A stretch of 64,000 bases of DNA, from positions 1-64,000 of the forward strand of contig NZ_JBFQGA010000004.1 in the NCBI RefSeq assembly GCF_040932435.1, read 5' to 3'. The notes under the pieces are model-generated. The model had not been told where the DNA came from, did no database searches, and saw only the letters and a list, made by a program, of their open reading frames with translations. Each line of letters begins with the position of its first letter. The first letter of the stretch is position 1. Positions 26,231-35,135 of the stretch are shown here, one piece after another. Position numbers and translations under genes: made by a program. Source of the stretch: Kluyvera sp040932435. GTDB taxonomy: Bacteria; Pseudomonadota; Gammaproteobacteria; Enterobacterales; Enterobacteriaceae.

Positions 26231-27275
26231 GCAGTACGATATTACTCCCCGCCAGCGTCCCCATACGGTTATGCATAGCGCATGCGGATTCCACAATATG
26301 CATTGCCATCGCCGCCCCGCTCCCTTCCCCTAGACGCATGTCCATGTTCAGGTAAGGCACCAACTCCAAATGCTCAAGCGCAATACGTGCGCCCTTCTCT
26401 GCCGAGAAGTGCGATGGGATGAGATAAGGTTTGACGCCAGGCGCAATTCGGCAGGCCGCCAGCGCAGACGCGTAGGAGAGGAAGCCATCAAGCACAACCG
26501 GTAGGCCGCAGGACGCCGCACCAAGCATCACGCCGGTCATACCGAGCAGATCGAACCCACCCACTTTAGTCAAAACATCAAGACCATCGTTAGCGTTGGG
26601 CTGATTCAACGCGATGGCGCGGCGTACAACATCCACCTTATTGTGCAACTGAGAGTGTGGCAGGTTGGCACCTATCCCGACAACCGCTTCCGGGTCATTG
26701 CCGGTCAGCACACTGACTACAGCGGCGGCTGGCGTAGTATTGGCCATTCCAAGCTCACCGACACCAAACAGCGTCACGCCCTGCTCGGCAAGGCTGCGGG
26801 TATAGTTCATTGTCGCCAGCAGCAGTGACTGCGCCTGATCTACGGTCATCGCTGCCGTTTTAGCAATATTCGCACTGCCACGCGCGACTTTCATGTCGAT
26901 GAGGCCAGGAATCGGATCGGCATCAATACCGACATCAATCACGTGAACCTGCGCGCCCGCCTGCGCCGCCAGCACACAAACACCGGTATTATGCCGGGTC
27001 ATATTAGCAGCCTGAATGGCGGTAACCACCTGTGGTGACACCGCCACCCCTTCGTGCCAGACGCCGTGGTCGGCGCACATCACGAGGATGGCTTTGTTAT
27101 CCACCTGAGGCACGCCATGCAGCCCCGGCATTCCCGCAAGTTGGATAGCCAGCGACTCTAGTCGCCCAAGGCTGCCCGTCGGTTTAAGTAAACCATCAAT
27201 ATGCTGCTGCGCCTGTGCCATCGCAGCGCTATCCATTTCAGGAATAGCCGCCAGTAGTGAAGCCAGTGTTTGCAT
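26223..27275 (-). CDS. cobT: Nicotinate-nucleotide--dimethylbenzimidazole phosphoribosyltransferase CobT
   Basis: 350 residues, near the enterobacterial CobT length. It activates 5,6-dimethylbenzimidazole with nicotinate mononucleotide to make alpha-ribazole phosphate for the lower ligand of cobalamin. Typical segments are visible: KPTGSLGRLE near the N-terminus, MCADHGVWHEGV, and the glycine-rich LGEGSGAAMAM near the end with the catalytic Glu region. It is the last gene of cobU-cobS-cobT, 30 bases after cobS. No cbi genes are nearby, so this locus supports assembly from imported corrinoids. Confidence 0.96.
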   Translation of the reverse strand: MQTLASLLAAIPEMDSAAMAQAQQHIDGLLKPTGSLGRLESLAIQLAGMPGLHGVPQVDNKAILVMCADHGVWHEGVAVSPQVVTAIQAANMTRHNTGVCVLAAQAGAQVHVIDVGIDADPIPGLIDMKVARGSANIAKTAAMTVDQAQSLLLATMNYTRSLAEQGVTLFGVGELGMANTTPAAAVVSVLTGNDPEAVVGIGANLPHSQLHNKVDVVRRAIALNQPNANDGLDVLTKVGGFDLLGMTGVMLGAASCGLPVVLDGFLSYASALAACRIAPGVKPYLIPSHFSAEKGARIALEHLELVPYLNMDMRLGEGSGAAMAMHIVESACAMHNRMGTLAGSNIVLPV

Positions 27276-27305
27276 TCTTATATTATCCGTTCGTTGTTAA
27301 CTGGC

Positions 27306-28046
27306 TTACAAAAGCGCCAGCAAGAAAATCACTTCACCCAGTTCAATACCGGCACCCAGCGTATCACCGGTCTGTCCGCCCAGTGTGCGCTTGAGAAGCT
27401 GACCAATAATAAAGACGCCAACCAGCGCCACCAGCAACGCACGCAGGCCGTGCATCCCGAGCAGCGCAGCGATCAGCGCGCCACCAATCACTAAAGTCAG
27501 CCAGGTCTGGCGAAAGGTGATTTTACCGATAAACAGATTGCCCAGTCCCTCTTCACGCGCATAGCGATGGCGATACATCAGCAGCACCGACGCCGAGCGT
27601 CCGGCAATACAGGTCGCCGCGATGGCCGCCAGCATTGGCGTATCACGCAAAGCCAACTCGCTCATCGTCAGCACTTTTGCCAGTAGAACAAAAATCAACG
27701 CCAACCCGCCGTGGGTGCCAAGACGGCTGTCACGCATAATTTCCAACATCTTCTCGCGGCGACGCGCCGAGAAAATGCCGTCGCAGGTGTCCGCGAGGCC
27801 ATCGAGGTGAAAACCGCCGGTCAGCAGCGCCAGCGCCAGCACGGCGAAGAACGCAGCCAGCGGAATACCGCACCAGGCTTGCACGACCATAAAGACCAAC
27901 CCGCTAATCGCCCCCAGCAGCAGGCCAATAACCGGAAAGGTGATAACGCCGCTCACGTAGCGATCGAGATCCAGCCCCTGTGACCAGCGCTGTGGCACCG
28001 GCAGGCGGCTCATAAACGAAAGTGTGGCAAAAAACAGTCGACTCAT
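27306..28046 (-). CDS. cobS: Adenosylcobinamide-GDP ribazoletransferase (cobalamin synthase) CobS
   Basis: 246 residues, close to the E. coli length, with several membrane helices and the family motif GGFHLDGLADTCDG near residue 55. It joins adenosylcobinamide-GDP to alpha-ribazole in the inner membrane, the final step of cobalamin assembly. Its start overlaps the cobU stop by 4 bases (ATGA), so the two are translationally coupled. Confidence 0.96.
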   Translation of the reverse strand: MSRLFFATLSFMSRLPVPQRWSQGLDLDRYVSGVITFPVIGLLLGAISGLVFMVVQAWCGIPLAAFFAVLALALLTGGFHLDGLADTCDGIFSARRREKMLEIMRDSRLGTHGGLALIFVLLAKVLTMSELALRDTPMLAAIAATCIAGRSASVLLMYRHRYAREEGLGNLFIGKITFRQTWLTLVIGGALIAALLGMHGLRALLVALVGVFIIGQLLKRTLGGQTGDTLGAGIELGEVIFLLALL

Positions 28047-28585
28047 TTTATTTTGACTCCTATCCCTGATACCACCAGCCAGACTTCATCCGCCGCCTGC
28101 GCCAGCTTTTGGTTCACTCGTCCAGCAATATCGCGAAAATGCCGGGCTAAACGATTCTCGGGCACAATGCCCATACCCACCTCATTGGTCACCAGCACGA
28201 TGGGTGACGGGCAAAGCTTGCAGGCCGCGATCAGTGCGTCAATCTCGGTATCCACCTGCTTTTCTAGCGCGGAAAAATCCCAGCGTTCAATCTCCTCGTC
28301 ATTGCCAGAGGCAAACAGGATATTGGTGATAAGCGTGGTGATGCACTCCAGCAAAATCGCCTCTTGGGGAGAGTTTTGTGGCGTGATGATATCGGCAAGA
28401 TTTTGCCAGCGCTCTTCGGTCTGCCAATGTGCAGGACGACCGTCACGATGGTGCTGGATACGTTCGGCCATCTCGGCATCAAAAATTTGCGAGGTGGCAA
28501 TATAAAGAACCCGGGGAGAATGGCTGATTAACGATTCTGCGTGACGGCTCTTTCCGCTGCGCGCGCCGCCGGTCACCAGTATCAT
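28043..28585 (-). CDS. cobU: Adenosylcobinamide kinase/guanylyltransferase CobU
   Basis: 180 residues with the P-loop GGARSGKS at about 6-13. It phosphorylates adenosylcobinamide and then adds GMP. It is the first gene of cobUST. The 100 bases upstream carry a short inverted repeat (CGGGTGG/CCACCCG, about 28655-28679) but no cobalamin riboswitch that I can recognise. Confidence 0.96.
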   Translation of the reverse strand: MILVTGGARSGKSRHAESLISHSPRVLYIATSQIFDAEMAERIQHHRDGRPAHWQTEERWQNLADIITPQNSPQEAILLECITTLITNILFASGNDEEIERWDFSALEKQVDTEIDALIAACKLCPSPIVLVTNEVGMGIVPENRLARHFRDIAGRVNQKLAQAADEVWLVVSGIGVKIK

Positions 28586-28689
28586 GATTGCGTTTCCTGA
28601 TGTTGCTGCATGGTTCGCAATGTCGCTTGATTGTGGAAGGACGTTCTGGAAGGTCGGGTGGCAACTGCGTCACCACCCGCTAATGACGG

Positions 28690-29010
28690 TTACTCGCCTT
28701 TCTGCTCGCCCATCACTTTGAGTTTTTTAGAGATGTCGCGACGTTCTTTCGACAGCTCAGCATTTTTGATGATGTAGTCATCAACGCGATCTTCATAGTC
28801 GCCCTTCATGCTGGCGATGATGCCCTGAATCGCTTCTACGCTCATGCCAGGCTTAATGTAGTCGCTGAGGTTGTCCAGCAGCAGAACACGTTTCTGGTTG
28901 TCACGGATCTTTTTCTCAACGTCCTGAATTTCACGTTGCAGCTTGTTCTTACGACGGAACAAACGTACGAACTCCAGTACGTCCTGAAACGAAGGTTTCG
29001 TGGTTTCCAT
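28690..29010 (-). CDS. tmaR: PTS system regulator TmaR (YeeX)
   Basis: 106 residues, nearly all charged helix (coiled coil), matching E. coli YeeX/TmaR almost residue for residue except at the C-terminus. TmaR forms polar clusters that hold enzyme I of the phosphotransferase system at the cell pole and so tunes sugar uptake. It is a single gene with its own promoter region. Confidence 0.94.
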   Translation of the reverse strand: METTKPSFQDVLEFVRLFRRKNKLQREIQDVEKKIRDNQKRVLLLDNLSDYIKPGMSVEAIQGIIASMKGDYEDRVDDYIIKNAELSKERRDISKKLKVMGEQKGE

Positions 29011-29211
29011 TTTTATACCCCTGATAGTTGATACTCGGATTCGTTAAAACAACGGCTACACGATAAGGTACACATTACTGATATGCCCTTCAACCTGAAT
29101 GATTTTGCGTAGCAACGTTGTAGCAAACACGCATTTTTGCTTTGGGTTCATCATAACTCTAAATTTGGCTGAATCGAAACAACCAGACGTAAATGGGCGC
29201 GCATCTGCCTT

Positions 29212-30276
29212 TTATTTACGCAATGCACGGCACATCAGGCTCGACAGCAATTCCAACTGACGCGCCAACTCCATGCTTAACCAAACGTAGCCGTGAATAG
29301 GGGTTTCCGACAGATTCTCACCCTTATACTCATTCACCAGTTGGCGTAACTCTGCCGCAATATCGTTAAGCTTTTCACTGTTAGCCTTAATCGGCTGCGG
29401 ATTACCTTCATATAATGCGTGAGCAATGGCGAGCAGCGTTTGCTGAGTCATCATCTGAGTTTCCCGCAGCGTCTGGGCGTTTAGCATCAACAAGTGGCTC
29501 GGACGCGTAGCCCAGTGAGCGTTGATCTGCAGTTCCAGCATACAAACCAGGTTACGGCTCACCGTCTGAATCGCTTCGAAAATACCCTTGTGAATATGGG
29601 TTTCTTTGCTTGCAGGGGTTATCAGACCGCGCATTTTCACCACATCGTTAAGCACCTTTTGCAGGTGCTTTTCCAGACGCGGGCGTTCGATAAGATTCGG
29701 TGAAAGACCCGCCTGATAGATACGATTGAATTGAGTGACAAAACTGGCCATTTGAATACGCCAGTGGATGAATGCCCGCTGCGGCCAGATCCCGGTAAAC
29801 AGCATGGCGAGCAGACAACCAAAAATCACATCGCCGCTTCGCCACAGTGCGGTGGTCATATCCCCCGGTGGTGCACCCACCACCACGCCTAAGGTGATAC
29901 CAATCAGCAGCGCCTGATACGGTTTTTTGCCCAGTGCCAGCCAGCCGCAAAGGAACATCGCCCCGGCACACCACATCAGCATCAGCGGCAGAGAGATAAG
30001 CTCCAACTTCAACGCAATCAGGCCCAGCGCCGAGCCCAAGACCGTGCCGCCAATACGCTGAAAGGCGCGCGGCACGACGTTGCCCCAAAAAGAGATCGGA
30101 CCCATCACCACCACCAGCGTGATGAGCGGCCACGACCCTTCCGGGATATGGAGTAGTCGGACAATGAGAAAAGTCAGAACGAAAGCCAGCGCAATCCGCG
30201 CACCGTGCACGGTACGATAATTGCGATATAAGCGAATTTCAAAAGGGCTGAGGGACTTATCCGGGCGCACACCCAT
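29212..30276 (-). CDS. yeeA: FUSC-family inner-membrane protein YeeA
   Basis: 354 residues against about 352 in E. coli YeeA, with the conserved start DKSLSPFEIRLYRNYRTVHG. About six membrane helices lie in the first 170 residues, followed by a helical cytoplasmic domain. It belongs to the fusaric-acid-resistance-like/AaeB superfamily, where some members export aromatic acids. The function of YeeA itself is not established. Confidence 0.93.
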   Translation of the reverse strand: MGVRPDKSLSPFEIRLYRNYRTVHGARIALAFVLTFLIVRLLHIPEGSWPLITLVVVMGPISFWGNVVPRAFQRIGGTVLGSALGLIALKLELISLPLMLMWCAGAMFLCGWLALGKKPYQALLIGITLGVVVGAPPGDMTTALWRSGDVIFGCLLAMLFTGIWPQRAFIHWRIQMASFVTQFNRIYQAGLSPNLIERPRLEKHLQKVLNDVVKMRGLITPASKETHIHKGIFEAIQTVSRNLVCMLELQINAHWATRPSHLLMLNAQTLRETQMMTQQTLLAIAHALYEGNPQPIKANSEKLNDIAAELRQLVNEYKGENLSETPIHGYVWLSMELARQLELLSSLMCRALRK

Positions 30277-30761
30277 TCTCCGACAAAACTAAAGGGCAAA
30301 TTGTACCTGCTCCGGCAGGCGACCACCACAGCAATAAAAATGTGCCAAAGGGCTAATGCCAGTCAGCTAAGATCGAGCAGAAACTCATCGGTTCCAGCAA
30401 CGTTGTTTGCTTCAGCTAGCTCAAATACCGCAGCGGTGTGAGTGGCGTCTAAATCGCCGAAGCGTTCCCTGAAGGCCGGGGCAGCCCACAGGGATGTGGG
30501 CTGAGGGCGCGGTTTTACAGGGATTTTGCCTCGCGCCCGACCCGAAAGCCGGAAGGGATAAGTTGAGGGCACCGCGTAGCGGCGATTTTGCCGCCAGAGC
30601 CTGGGGGTGCAGGGGGCGGCGGCGATTGGCCGCCCCTTGCGCGCTCCCAGCATCCGTTCGTTTTATATGGCTGAACGCTAAAAGGAGCGCAACCGGGTAC
30701 TGAACCCAACCGCCTTTTCCTTATACTAGCTAGCATTCCCCCATAAGCGGCGCGCTTTCCA
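30277..30761. other. Gene-free GC-rich insert where E. coli has sbmC
   Basis: 485 bases without a supported gene. The centre (30480-30660) is very GC-rich and made of nested complementary segments (for example GGGCGGCGG/GCGGCCGCC-type pairs). An open frame of 96 codons on the minus strand covers it, but its N-terminal two thirds read like repeat DNA. The tail (FELAEANNVAG) looks more protein-like. E. coli has sbmC (gyrI) here, and no trace of that gene is visible. It resembles a dispersed intergenic repeat or a remnant. Confidence 0.4.
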
Positions 30762-31928
30762 TCATGCCTTATGATGTAAATAGTCACTCAAGCGCGAGAA
30801 CATCCCACCTTTGCCAACGCTTTCCAACGTCACCAGCGGCCACTGCGCGACCACTTTGTCGCCATCAAGAAGCTGAATCTCCCCTACCCGCTGATGGGCG
30901 GCAATCGGTGCATCCAACTCCTTTTTATCGAGCACATACTTGGCCTTGATGTTCGACACTTCAGCCTTCGGCAACGCCAGCCAGAAATCCTGATCGGTCC
31001 CTAGCGCGATTTTCTCTTTATCGCCATACCAGATACGTTCAGTCCCTACCTGCTTCCCATTTTTCAGGATCTGCACGGTGTCGAAGTTTTGCTGGCCCCA
31101 GTGCAGCAACTTGCGCGCCTGGTCTTCACGACCCTTGGCGCTGTCCGCTCCCATCACCACAGCAATCAAGCGGCGCTGTCCGTCAACCGCCGAGGCGATT
31201 AGATTAAAGCCCGCACCGGAAGTGTGACCGGTTTTTAGGCCGTCGATATTCATGCTTTTTTCCCACAGTAGACCGTTACGGTTTTGCTGGGTGATCCCGT
31301 TCCACGTCAGACTCTTTTCGCTATACATATGATAAAACTCCGGCTCGCCGTGGATGATGGCACGTGAGAGCACGGCAAGGTCATAAGCTGAGCTGTGTTG
31401 GCCCGGAGCGTCCAGACCATGAACGGTTTCGAAATGCGTATCGCGTAGGTTTAGCGTTTCTACATAGTGGTTCATCATTTTGACGAACTGCGGCTGGCCG
31501 CCGGCAACATAGTCCGCCAGAGCTACGCAGGCATCGTTACCGGAGTCAACGATAAGCCCTCGGCTAAGGTCACGCACCGTCAGGCGGTCGCCGGCTTTAA
31601 GAAACATTAGCGATGACCCGTTAAATACCGGGTTACCTGCGGCCCAGGCATCACGGCCCACGGTGACCATATCGTCCGGCGTGATGTGATGGCTATCGAT
31701 AGCACGGTCAACCACGTAGCCGGTCATCAGCTTGGTCAGGCTGGCAGGGTTACGCTGTTGGTGTTCGTTACCTGAGGTTAAAATCTGCCCGGTGGTGTAA
31801 TCCATTAATACCCAAGAACCGGCCTGAATAGCTGGAGGGGTCACAGGAGGGATCGCGGATTGATTTGCAAATGCACACGAAACGCTCGAAGCAAGTAAAG
31901 AGACGGCAATAAGAAAACGGGCTTTCAA
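30762..31928 (-). CDS. dacD: D-alanyl-D-alanine carboxypeptidase DacD (PBP6b)
   Basis: About 388 residues from a TTG at 31928 (GAGG 8 bases upstream), which gives the signal peptide KARFLIAVSLLASSVSCAFA and the family length. A longer frame starting at 31991 adds residues with no match. The penicillin-binding motifs are present: SLTK, SGN and KTG (in LKTGHTSG). It trims the terminal D-Ala from peptidoglycan pentapeptides in the periplasm, held by a C-terminal amphipathic tail. It is divergent from sbcB. Confidence 0.94.
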   Translation of the reverse strand: MKARFLIAVSLLASSVSCAFANQSAIPPVTPPAIQAGSWVLMDYTTGQILTSGNEHQQRNPASLTKLMTGYVVDRAIDSHHITPDDMVTVGRDAWAAGNPVFNGSSLMFLKAGDRLTVRDLSRGLIVDSGNDACVALADYVAGGQPQFVKMMNHYVETLNLRDTHFETVHGLDAPGQHSSAYDLAVLSRAIIHGEPEFYHMYSEKSLTWNGITQQNRNGLLWEKSMNIDGLKTGHTSGAGFNLIASAVDGQRRLIAVVMGADSAKGREDQARKLLHWGQQNFDTVQILKNGKQVGTERIWYGDKEKIALGTDQDFWLALPKAEVSNIKAKYVLDKKELDAPIAAHQRVGEIQLLDGDKVVAQWPLVTLESVGKGGMFSRLSDYLHHKA

Positions 31929-32142
31929 CGGTAAATCCTCAACAATCACAATTTCGCCGTCCTTTTTACGGAAGTTCGTGCTTTCTGGCATGCTTAAATT
32001 GCAAGAAAATATGACATGTATCTAATTGCGCACGAAAAAACGCTCTGCGGTAGGGATTCCAGATCCTATGACTGCCCTTCTGATACCCAGCCAAATCGTT
32101 TACCATGGGCGTTAAACGCCACACACGGACACCATTAACGCC

Positions 32143-33567
32143 ATGCAAGAGACTTCCAGCGCGCCGGGATTCCTGTTTCACGACTACGAAACCTTCGGAA
32201 CCAGCCCTTCTCTAGACCGCCCCGCGCAGTTCGCCGCCATTCGAACCGATAACGACTTCAATATTATTGGCGAACCTGAGGTCTTTTACTGCAAACCGGC
32301 GGATGACTATCTCCCACAGCCAGAAGCCGTATTGATTACCGGCATCACGCCGCAGGAAGCGCGCAGCAAAGGCGAGAACGAAGCCGCCTTCGCCAAGCGC
32401 ATCCATGATATTTTCACCGTGCCGGGAACCTGCGTGGTGGGCTACAACAATGTCCGCTTCGATGATGAAGTCACGCGTAACATCTTCTATCGTAATTTTT
32501 ACGACCCTTATGCGTGGAGCTGGCAAAACCGTAATTCACGCTGGGATCTGCTGGACGTCATGCGTGCCTGCTATGCCCTGCGTCCGGAAGGGATTGCCTG
32601 GCCAGAAAACGACGATGGCCTGCCGAGCTTCCGTTTAGAGCATTTGACCAAGGCGAATGGCATTGAACACAGCAATGCCCACGATGCCATGGCCGATGTG
32701 TATGCCACCATCGCCATGGCGAAGCTGGTGAAAAGCCAGCAACCGAAACTGTTCGATTACCTCTATGCCTATCGTGGCAAGAATAAATTGATGACGCTTA
32801 TCGATGTGCCGCAGATGAAACCACTGGTGCACGTTTCCGGCATGTTTGGCGCATGGCGAGGGAACACCAGTTGGGTCGCACCGCTGGCGTGGCATCCCGA
32901 TAATCGCAACGCGGTTATCATGGTCGATCTTGCCGGTGACGTTACGCCACTCCTCGAACTGGATGTCGATACGCTACGTGAACGGCTCTATACCCCGAAG
33001 GCCGAGCTTGGCGACATTTCCCCGGTGCCGATAAAACTGGTGCATCTCAATAAATGTCCGGTGCTGGCACAGGCCAATACCTTGCGTCCGGAAGATGCCG
33101 ACCGTCTGGGGATTAACCGCCAGCGGTGCCTTGATAACTTAAAGCTGCTGCGTGATAACCCAGTCGTGCGTGAAAAAGTGGTGGCGATTTTTGCCGAAGC
33201 GGAGCCGTTTGTGCCGTCTGAAAATGTCGATGCCCAGCTCTATAACGGTTTCTTCAGCGATGCCGACAGAGCGGCAATGAAGATTGTACTGGAGACCGAG
33301 CCACGTAACCTGCCGGCACTGGATATTACCTTTGCCGATAAACGCATAGAGAAACTGCTGTTTAACTATCGAGCCCGTAACTTCCCCGGCACGCTAGATG
33401 AAAGCGAACAACAGCGCTGGCTAGAGCACCGTCGGCAGATCTTTACACCAGAATTCTTACAGGCCTATGCGCAGGAATTGGAGATGCTGTATGGGCAATA
33501 CGAAGGGAACAACGAGAAGCTGTCGCTGCTAAAAGCGCTCTATCAGTATGCGCAGGAAATAGTCTAA
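32143..33567 (+). CDS. sbcB: Exodeoxyribonuclease I
   Basis: 474 residues (E. coli 475) with near-identical sequence. It degrades single-stranded DNA 3' to 5' in recombination and mismatch repair. The DEDDh exonuclease starts with HDYETFGT near residue 15 (catalytic Asp and Glu), and EHSNAHDAMADV near 180 holds the His and Asp. The SH3-like and helical C-terminal domains are complete. REP-type repeats follow the stop. Confidence 0.96.
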   Translation: MQETSSAPGFLFHDYETFGTSPSLDRPAQFAAIRTDNDFNIIGEPEVFYCKPADDYLPQPEAVLITGITPQEARSKGENEAAFAKRIHDIFTVPGTCVVGYNNVRFDDEVTRNIFYRNFYDPYAWSWQNRNSRWDLLDVMRACYALRPEGIAWPENDDGLPSFRLEHLTKANGIEHSNAHDAMADVYATIAMAKLVKSQQPKLFDYLYAYRGKNKLMTLIDVPQMKPLVHVSGMFGAWRGNTSWVAPLAWHPDNRNAVIMVDLAGDVTPLLELDVDTLRERLYTPKAELGDISPVPIKLVHLNKCPVLAQANTLRPEDADRLGINRQRCLDNLKLLRDNPVVREKVVAIFAEAEPFVPSENVDAQLYNGFFSDADRAAMKIVLETEPRNLPALDITFADKRIEKLLFNYRARNFPGTLDESEQQRWLEHRRQIFTPEFLQAYAQELEMLYGQYEGNNEKLSLLKALYQYAQEIV

Positions 33568-33581
33568 GCAAATATTGGTAT

Positions 33582-33647
33582 GCCCGATAAGCATAGCGTC
33601 ATCGGGCAGTACGGCGCAGATGCCCGATAGCGCTATGCTTATCGGGC
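33582..33647. repeat. REP/BIME-type inverted repeats
   Basis: GCCCGATAAGCATAGCG at 33582-33598 is repeated in perfect inverse at 33631-33647, with a further GCCCGAT copy between. This is the usual enterobacterial REP pair between convergent genes (sbcB and tsuB), probably protecting or ending transcripts. Confidence 0.8.
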
Positions 33648-33658
33648 CTACTCTGTAA

Positions 33659-33883
33659 TTACTTTTGAACCGTGATGGTCCAAGCCGCATCTCCGGACTG
33701 CTGATAGTCCGTCACAATGAAGCCCTCTTCCGCCGCCCACTGAGGAATCGCTTCCGTCGCCTGCGTACAGTCGAATTCGATAACCAACTGGTCACCGCTA
33801 GCCAGATCAGCCATTGCCGCTTTAGCTTCAATTAACGGGAACGGACAAACCTGCGTTACGACATCGAGTTTTTTCACAACCAT
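33659..33883 (-). CDS. tsuB: TusA-family sulfur carrier TsuB (YeeD)
   Basis: 74 residues of TusA fold with the conserved CPFPLIEAKAAM near residue 13, whose Cys carries sulfur. It works with TsuA in thiosulfate uptake and hands sulfur on in the cytoplasm. It starts 10 bases after the tsuA stop in one operon. Confidence 0.93.
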   Translation of the reverse strand: MVVKKLDVVTQVCPFPLIEAKAAMADLASGDQLVIEFDCTQATEAIPQWAAEEGFIVTDYQQSGDAAWTITVQK

Positions 33884-33893
33884 TTTAAGCTCC

Positions 33894-34958
33894 TTAAGCC
33901 GTTGCGGATTTCAGTTTTGCCTTCCGCTGCGGGCGAACATACAACATCCACGACGCGCTCCACACGCCGAGGATCATAAATACGAGACCAATCCAGCCCT
34001 GCCAGGTCATCATCGCCGTCATCACCAGACCATTGCCGATAGAGCAACCACCCGCGATGCTGGCGCCAAAGCCCATCAATACGCCACCGCCGGCGCTGCG
34101 TAGCGTCGTGCTGGCATCTGCTGCACGAACACGAAACTCACGGCTGCCCTTCGCTGCGATAAATGAACCGATGAAAATACCCAGCACGAGGAACACGCCC
34201 CAGTTGAGATATTTGCTGTCACCTCCGACGAGGAACTGCAGAATATTGGCGGTTGGAGAGGTGATGCCGAGGCCAAACATACGGCCGGTGGCTTCACTCA
34301 GCGGCCAGGCCAGCAGCGCAATGAGACCAATCAACGCCGCAGTCACAAACGGATGCCAGCGTTTTTCAAACAGCACATGCGCAAGGCCAGTACGGCGCGG
34401 TGGCAATGACGCCACTTTCAGCTTCGGCTTGCTGAGTTCTTTTCTAGCCAGCCAGATGGTTGCAAGCACCAGCAGAGCAATCATCGGCCAGACGGAGATA
34501 TTCAGCGTCTCAGCGATACCGTTGTGCGCGGTGCTGTGCTCGCCTAAGAACTTATTCAGCCCGGCGGCGTGCGGTGAACGCATCACCGCGCTCATCACCA
34601 TGTAAGTCACCAGCGCAATCCAGCTACCAATCAGACCTTCGCCAGCGCGATACCAAGTGCCGGTAGCGCAACCGCCCGCATAGACAATCCCGATACCGAA
34701 TACGAAGCCCCCGACGACGGTGCCCAGCCACGGGAACACGCCCGCGTTGTATTGCACGACGCCGAGCTGGATCAGCGCAAATACGCCGACGCTCTGGATA
34801 CAGATAGCAATCAGCAGCGCGTAAAACATGCGGTTGTTTTTGGTGATGTACATATCACGGAAGCCGCCCGTCAGGCAGAAGCGACCGCGCTGCATAACAA
34901 ACCCCAGCAGTGCGCCGCAAACCACGCCGCTTATTATCATGTGCAACATAAGAATCAA
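33894..34958 (-). CDS. tsuA: Thiosulfate transporter TsuA (YeeE)
   Basis: 354 residues of the YeeE/YedE family with about 9-11 membrane helices. The cysteine motifs that pass thiosulfate through the pore are present: RGRFCLTGGF near residue 25, YAGGCATGTW near 93 and AGGCSIGNG near 305. It imports thiosulfate as a sulfur source and is co-transcribed with tsuB. Confidence 0.94.
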   Translation of the reverse strand: MILMLHMIISGVVCGALLGFVMQRGRFCLTGGFRDMYITKNNRMFYALLIAICIQSVGVFALIQLGVVQYNAGVFPWLGTVVGGFVFGIGIVYAGGCATGTWYRAGEGLIGSWIALVTYMVMSAVMRSPHAAGLNKFLGEHSTAHNGIAETLNISVWPMIALLVLATIWLARKELSKPKLKVASLPPRRTGLAHVLFEKRWHPFVTAALIGLIALLAWPLSEATGRMFGLGITSPTANILQFLVGGDSKYLNWGVFLVLGIFIGSFIAAKGSREFRVRAADASTTLRSAGGGVLMGFGASIAGGCSIGNGLVMTAMMTWQGWIGLVFMILGVWSASWMLYVRPQRKAKLKSATA

Positions 34959-35082
34959 TTAACCCAGAATTATTAGTCGTGAAATTATTCCCGAGCCGCC
35001 CCGCTGTCTCCAATAACCAAAAGCTCTATATTATTCCCGATGGTTATTAATCATCATTTTTTAATTACCCAGAAAATTAAGG

Positions 35083-35117
35083 CAAAAAAAAACCGAAGGC
35101 CTAAGCCCCCGGTTTCT
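35083..35117 (-). terminator. Terminator of plaP
   Basis: On the minus strand AAACCGGGGGCTT pairs with the AGGCC...CGGTTT arm and runs into nine T residues. It lies about 20 bases after the plaP stop. Confidence 0.85.
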
Positions 35118-35135
35118 CTGCGCTATCCGCAAGGA

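Noticed and set aside
28586..28689. Cobalamin riboswitch before cobU
   Set aside because: The stretch is too short and no B12-box-like sequence is visible.
30363..30653. 96-codon minus-strand ORF
   Set aside because: Most of it runs through GC-rich repeat-like DNA with unlikely amino acid composition and no recognisable domain.
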